Shown here: positions 14,564-14,728 of the stretch, one piece after another
How positions within the stretch are numbered: the stretch's first letter is position 1
Layout of the letters: each line of letters opens with the position of its first letter
DNA from: Thalassospiraceae bacterium
GTDB lineage: Bacteria; Pseudomonadota; Alphaproteobacteria; Rhodospirillales; Magnetovibrionaceae
Assembly: GCA_030637205.1 (NCBI GenBank)
Contig: DAOVVL010000012.1
Location: 1 to 14,728, forward strand
Direction of reading: 5' to 3'
DNA length: 14,728 nt
Made by a program: the position numbers and the translations under genes
Notes under the pieces: model-generated
What the model saw: only the letters and a program-made list of their open reading frames with translations
Database searches by the model: none
What the model was told of the DNA's origin: nothing

Positions 14564-14601
14564 AAAAAAACAACCGCCCCCGGAGCGATCCGAAGGCGGT
14601 T
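14564..14601 (-). terminator. Intrinsic terminator after the Flp pilin gene
   Basis: On the minus strand AACCGCC (14601-14595) pairs with GGCGGTT (14578-14572), with a nested TCCG/CGGA-type stem and a four-base loop, and is followed by G and seven T residues (14570-14564). This is a textbook rho-independent terminator. It lies between the pilin gene and cpaA, so it should make pilin transcripts much more abundant than peptidase transcripts. Confidence 0.88.
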
Positions 14602-14613
14602 ATCGTGATCTCA

Positions 14614-14634
14614 GGCTCCAATAATGTTGGAACC
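14614..14634 (-). repeat. Second stem-loop in the pilin 3' untranslated region
   Basis: GGCTCCAA (14614-14621) and TTGGAACC (14627-14634) pair with one mismatch around a five-base loop. It lies between the pilin stop and the terminator and has no T-run. It may stabilise the short pilin mRNA. Confidence 0.5.
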
Positions 14635-14653
14635 CACGGATCTGTATTTTTTA

Positions 14654-14728
14654 CTAGTTCAGCGAGTTGCTGACTTCGTTGAACTTGTTTTCGAGATCGC
14701 TACCAACCAATGTCAGTGCGCCGATAAG
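14654..14728 (-). CDS. Flp-type pilin, C-terminal end only (partial)
   Basis: I translated this end by hand: 24 residues, opening LIGALTLVGSDLENKFNE and ending in SLN, then TAG at 14656-14654. The frame continues past the window edge. A hydrophobic segment leading into a Gly and then an amphipathic tail of the form LxxxFNxVxxSL is the usual end of Flp/Fap-type major pilins. The gene is followed by a strong terminator and then by the prepilin peptidase, as expected for flp-tadV. The processing site and N-terminus lie outside, so identity rests on this tail and the context. Confidence 0.82.
   Translation of the reverse strand, partial: LIGALTLVGSDLENKFNEVSNSLN

Noticed and set aside
1..14728. 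CRISPR array, tRNA/rRNA genes, insertion sequences, toxin-antitoxin pairs
   Set aside because: No regularly spaced repeats, no transposase-like protein, no tRNA-like cloverleaf and no recognisable toxin pair were seen.

Overview
The window reads as a chromosomal segment of an alphaproteobacterium, probably a Rhodospirillales-like free-living or marine lineage. This rests on the alphaproteobacterial style of the Tad/Cpa pilus genes, an LdtR-like MarR regulator, moderate-to-high GC and frequent non-ATG starts. The lineage is inferred from protein style only and no marker gene is present.

Region 1 (1-3013, minus strand) is a signalling block. Read in transcription order it encodes a MarR-type winged-helix regulator, a soluble PAS-PAS histidine kinase with a FixL-like first PAS domain, a stand-alone receiver protein, and an Hpt-domain protein cut off by the window edge. 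The Hpt gene overlaps the receiver gene by 11 bases. Together they could form a phosphorelay. The 150-base gap between the MarR gene and the next gene holds two overlapping divergent promoters and inverted repeats, and a related palindrome lies in front of the kinase gene.

Region 2 (3164-5723) holds a polytopic membrane protein resembling GT-C/oligosaccharyltransferase-type enzymes (plus strand), a tiny single-helix membrane protein (minus strand) and a DUF6166-like soluble protein (minus strand). It is followed by a 359-base non-coding stretch.

Region 3 (6083-13952, plus strand) is a tight Tad (tight adherence) / Flp type IVc pilus assembly operon: cpaB, cpaC (secretin), cpaD (lipoprotein), cpaE (TadZ-like), cpaF (TadA ATPase), tadB and tadC (inner-membrane platform). 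The genes overlap or are separated by short gaps, the largest being 63 bases before cpaE.

Region 4 (13985-14728, minus strand) converges on tadC. It contains the prepilin peptidase cpaA/tadV and, at the window edge, the last 24 residues of a Flp-type pilin with a strong intrinsic terminator after it. The locus is therefore split into two convergent transcription units: pilin plus peptidase, and the assembly machine. tadD and the minor pseudopilins tadE/F/G are not in the window.

Most of the window is a recognisable Tad system with flanking regulators. The less ordinary points are the shared operator-like half-sites around the MarR and kinase promoters, the FixL-like PAS lacking its haem histidine, the mini-ORF overlapping the TTG start of cpaE, the convergent Tad architecture and the small membrane protein at 5084-5233. 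I did not find a clear novel system.
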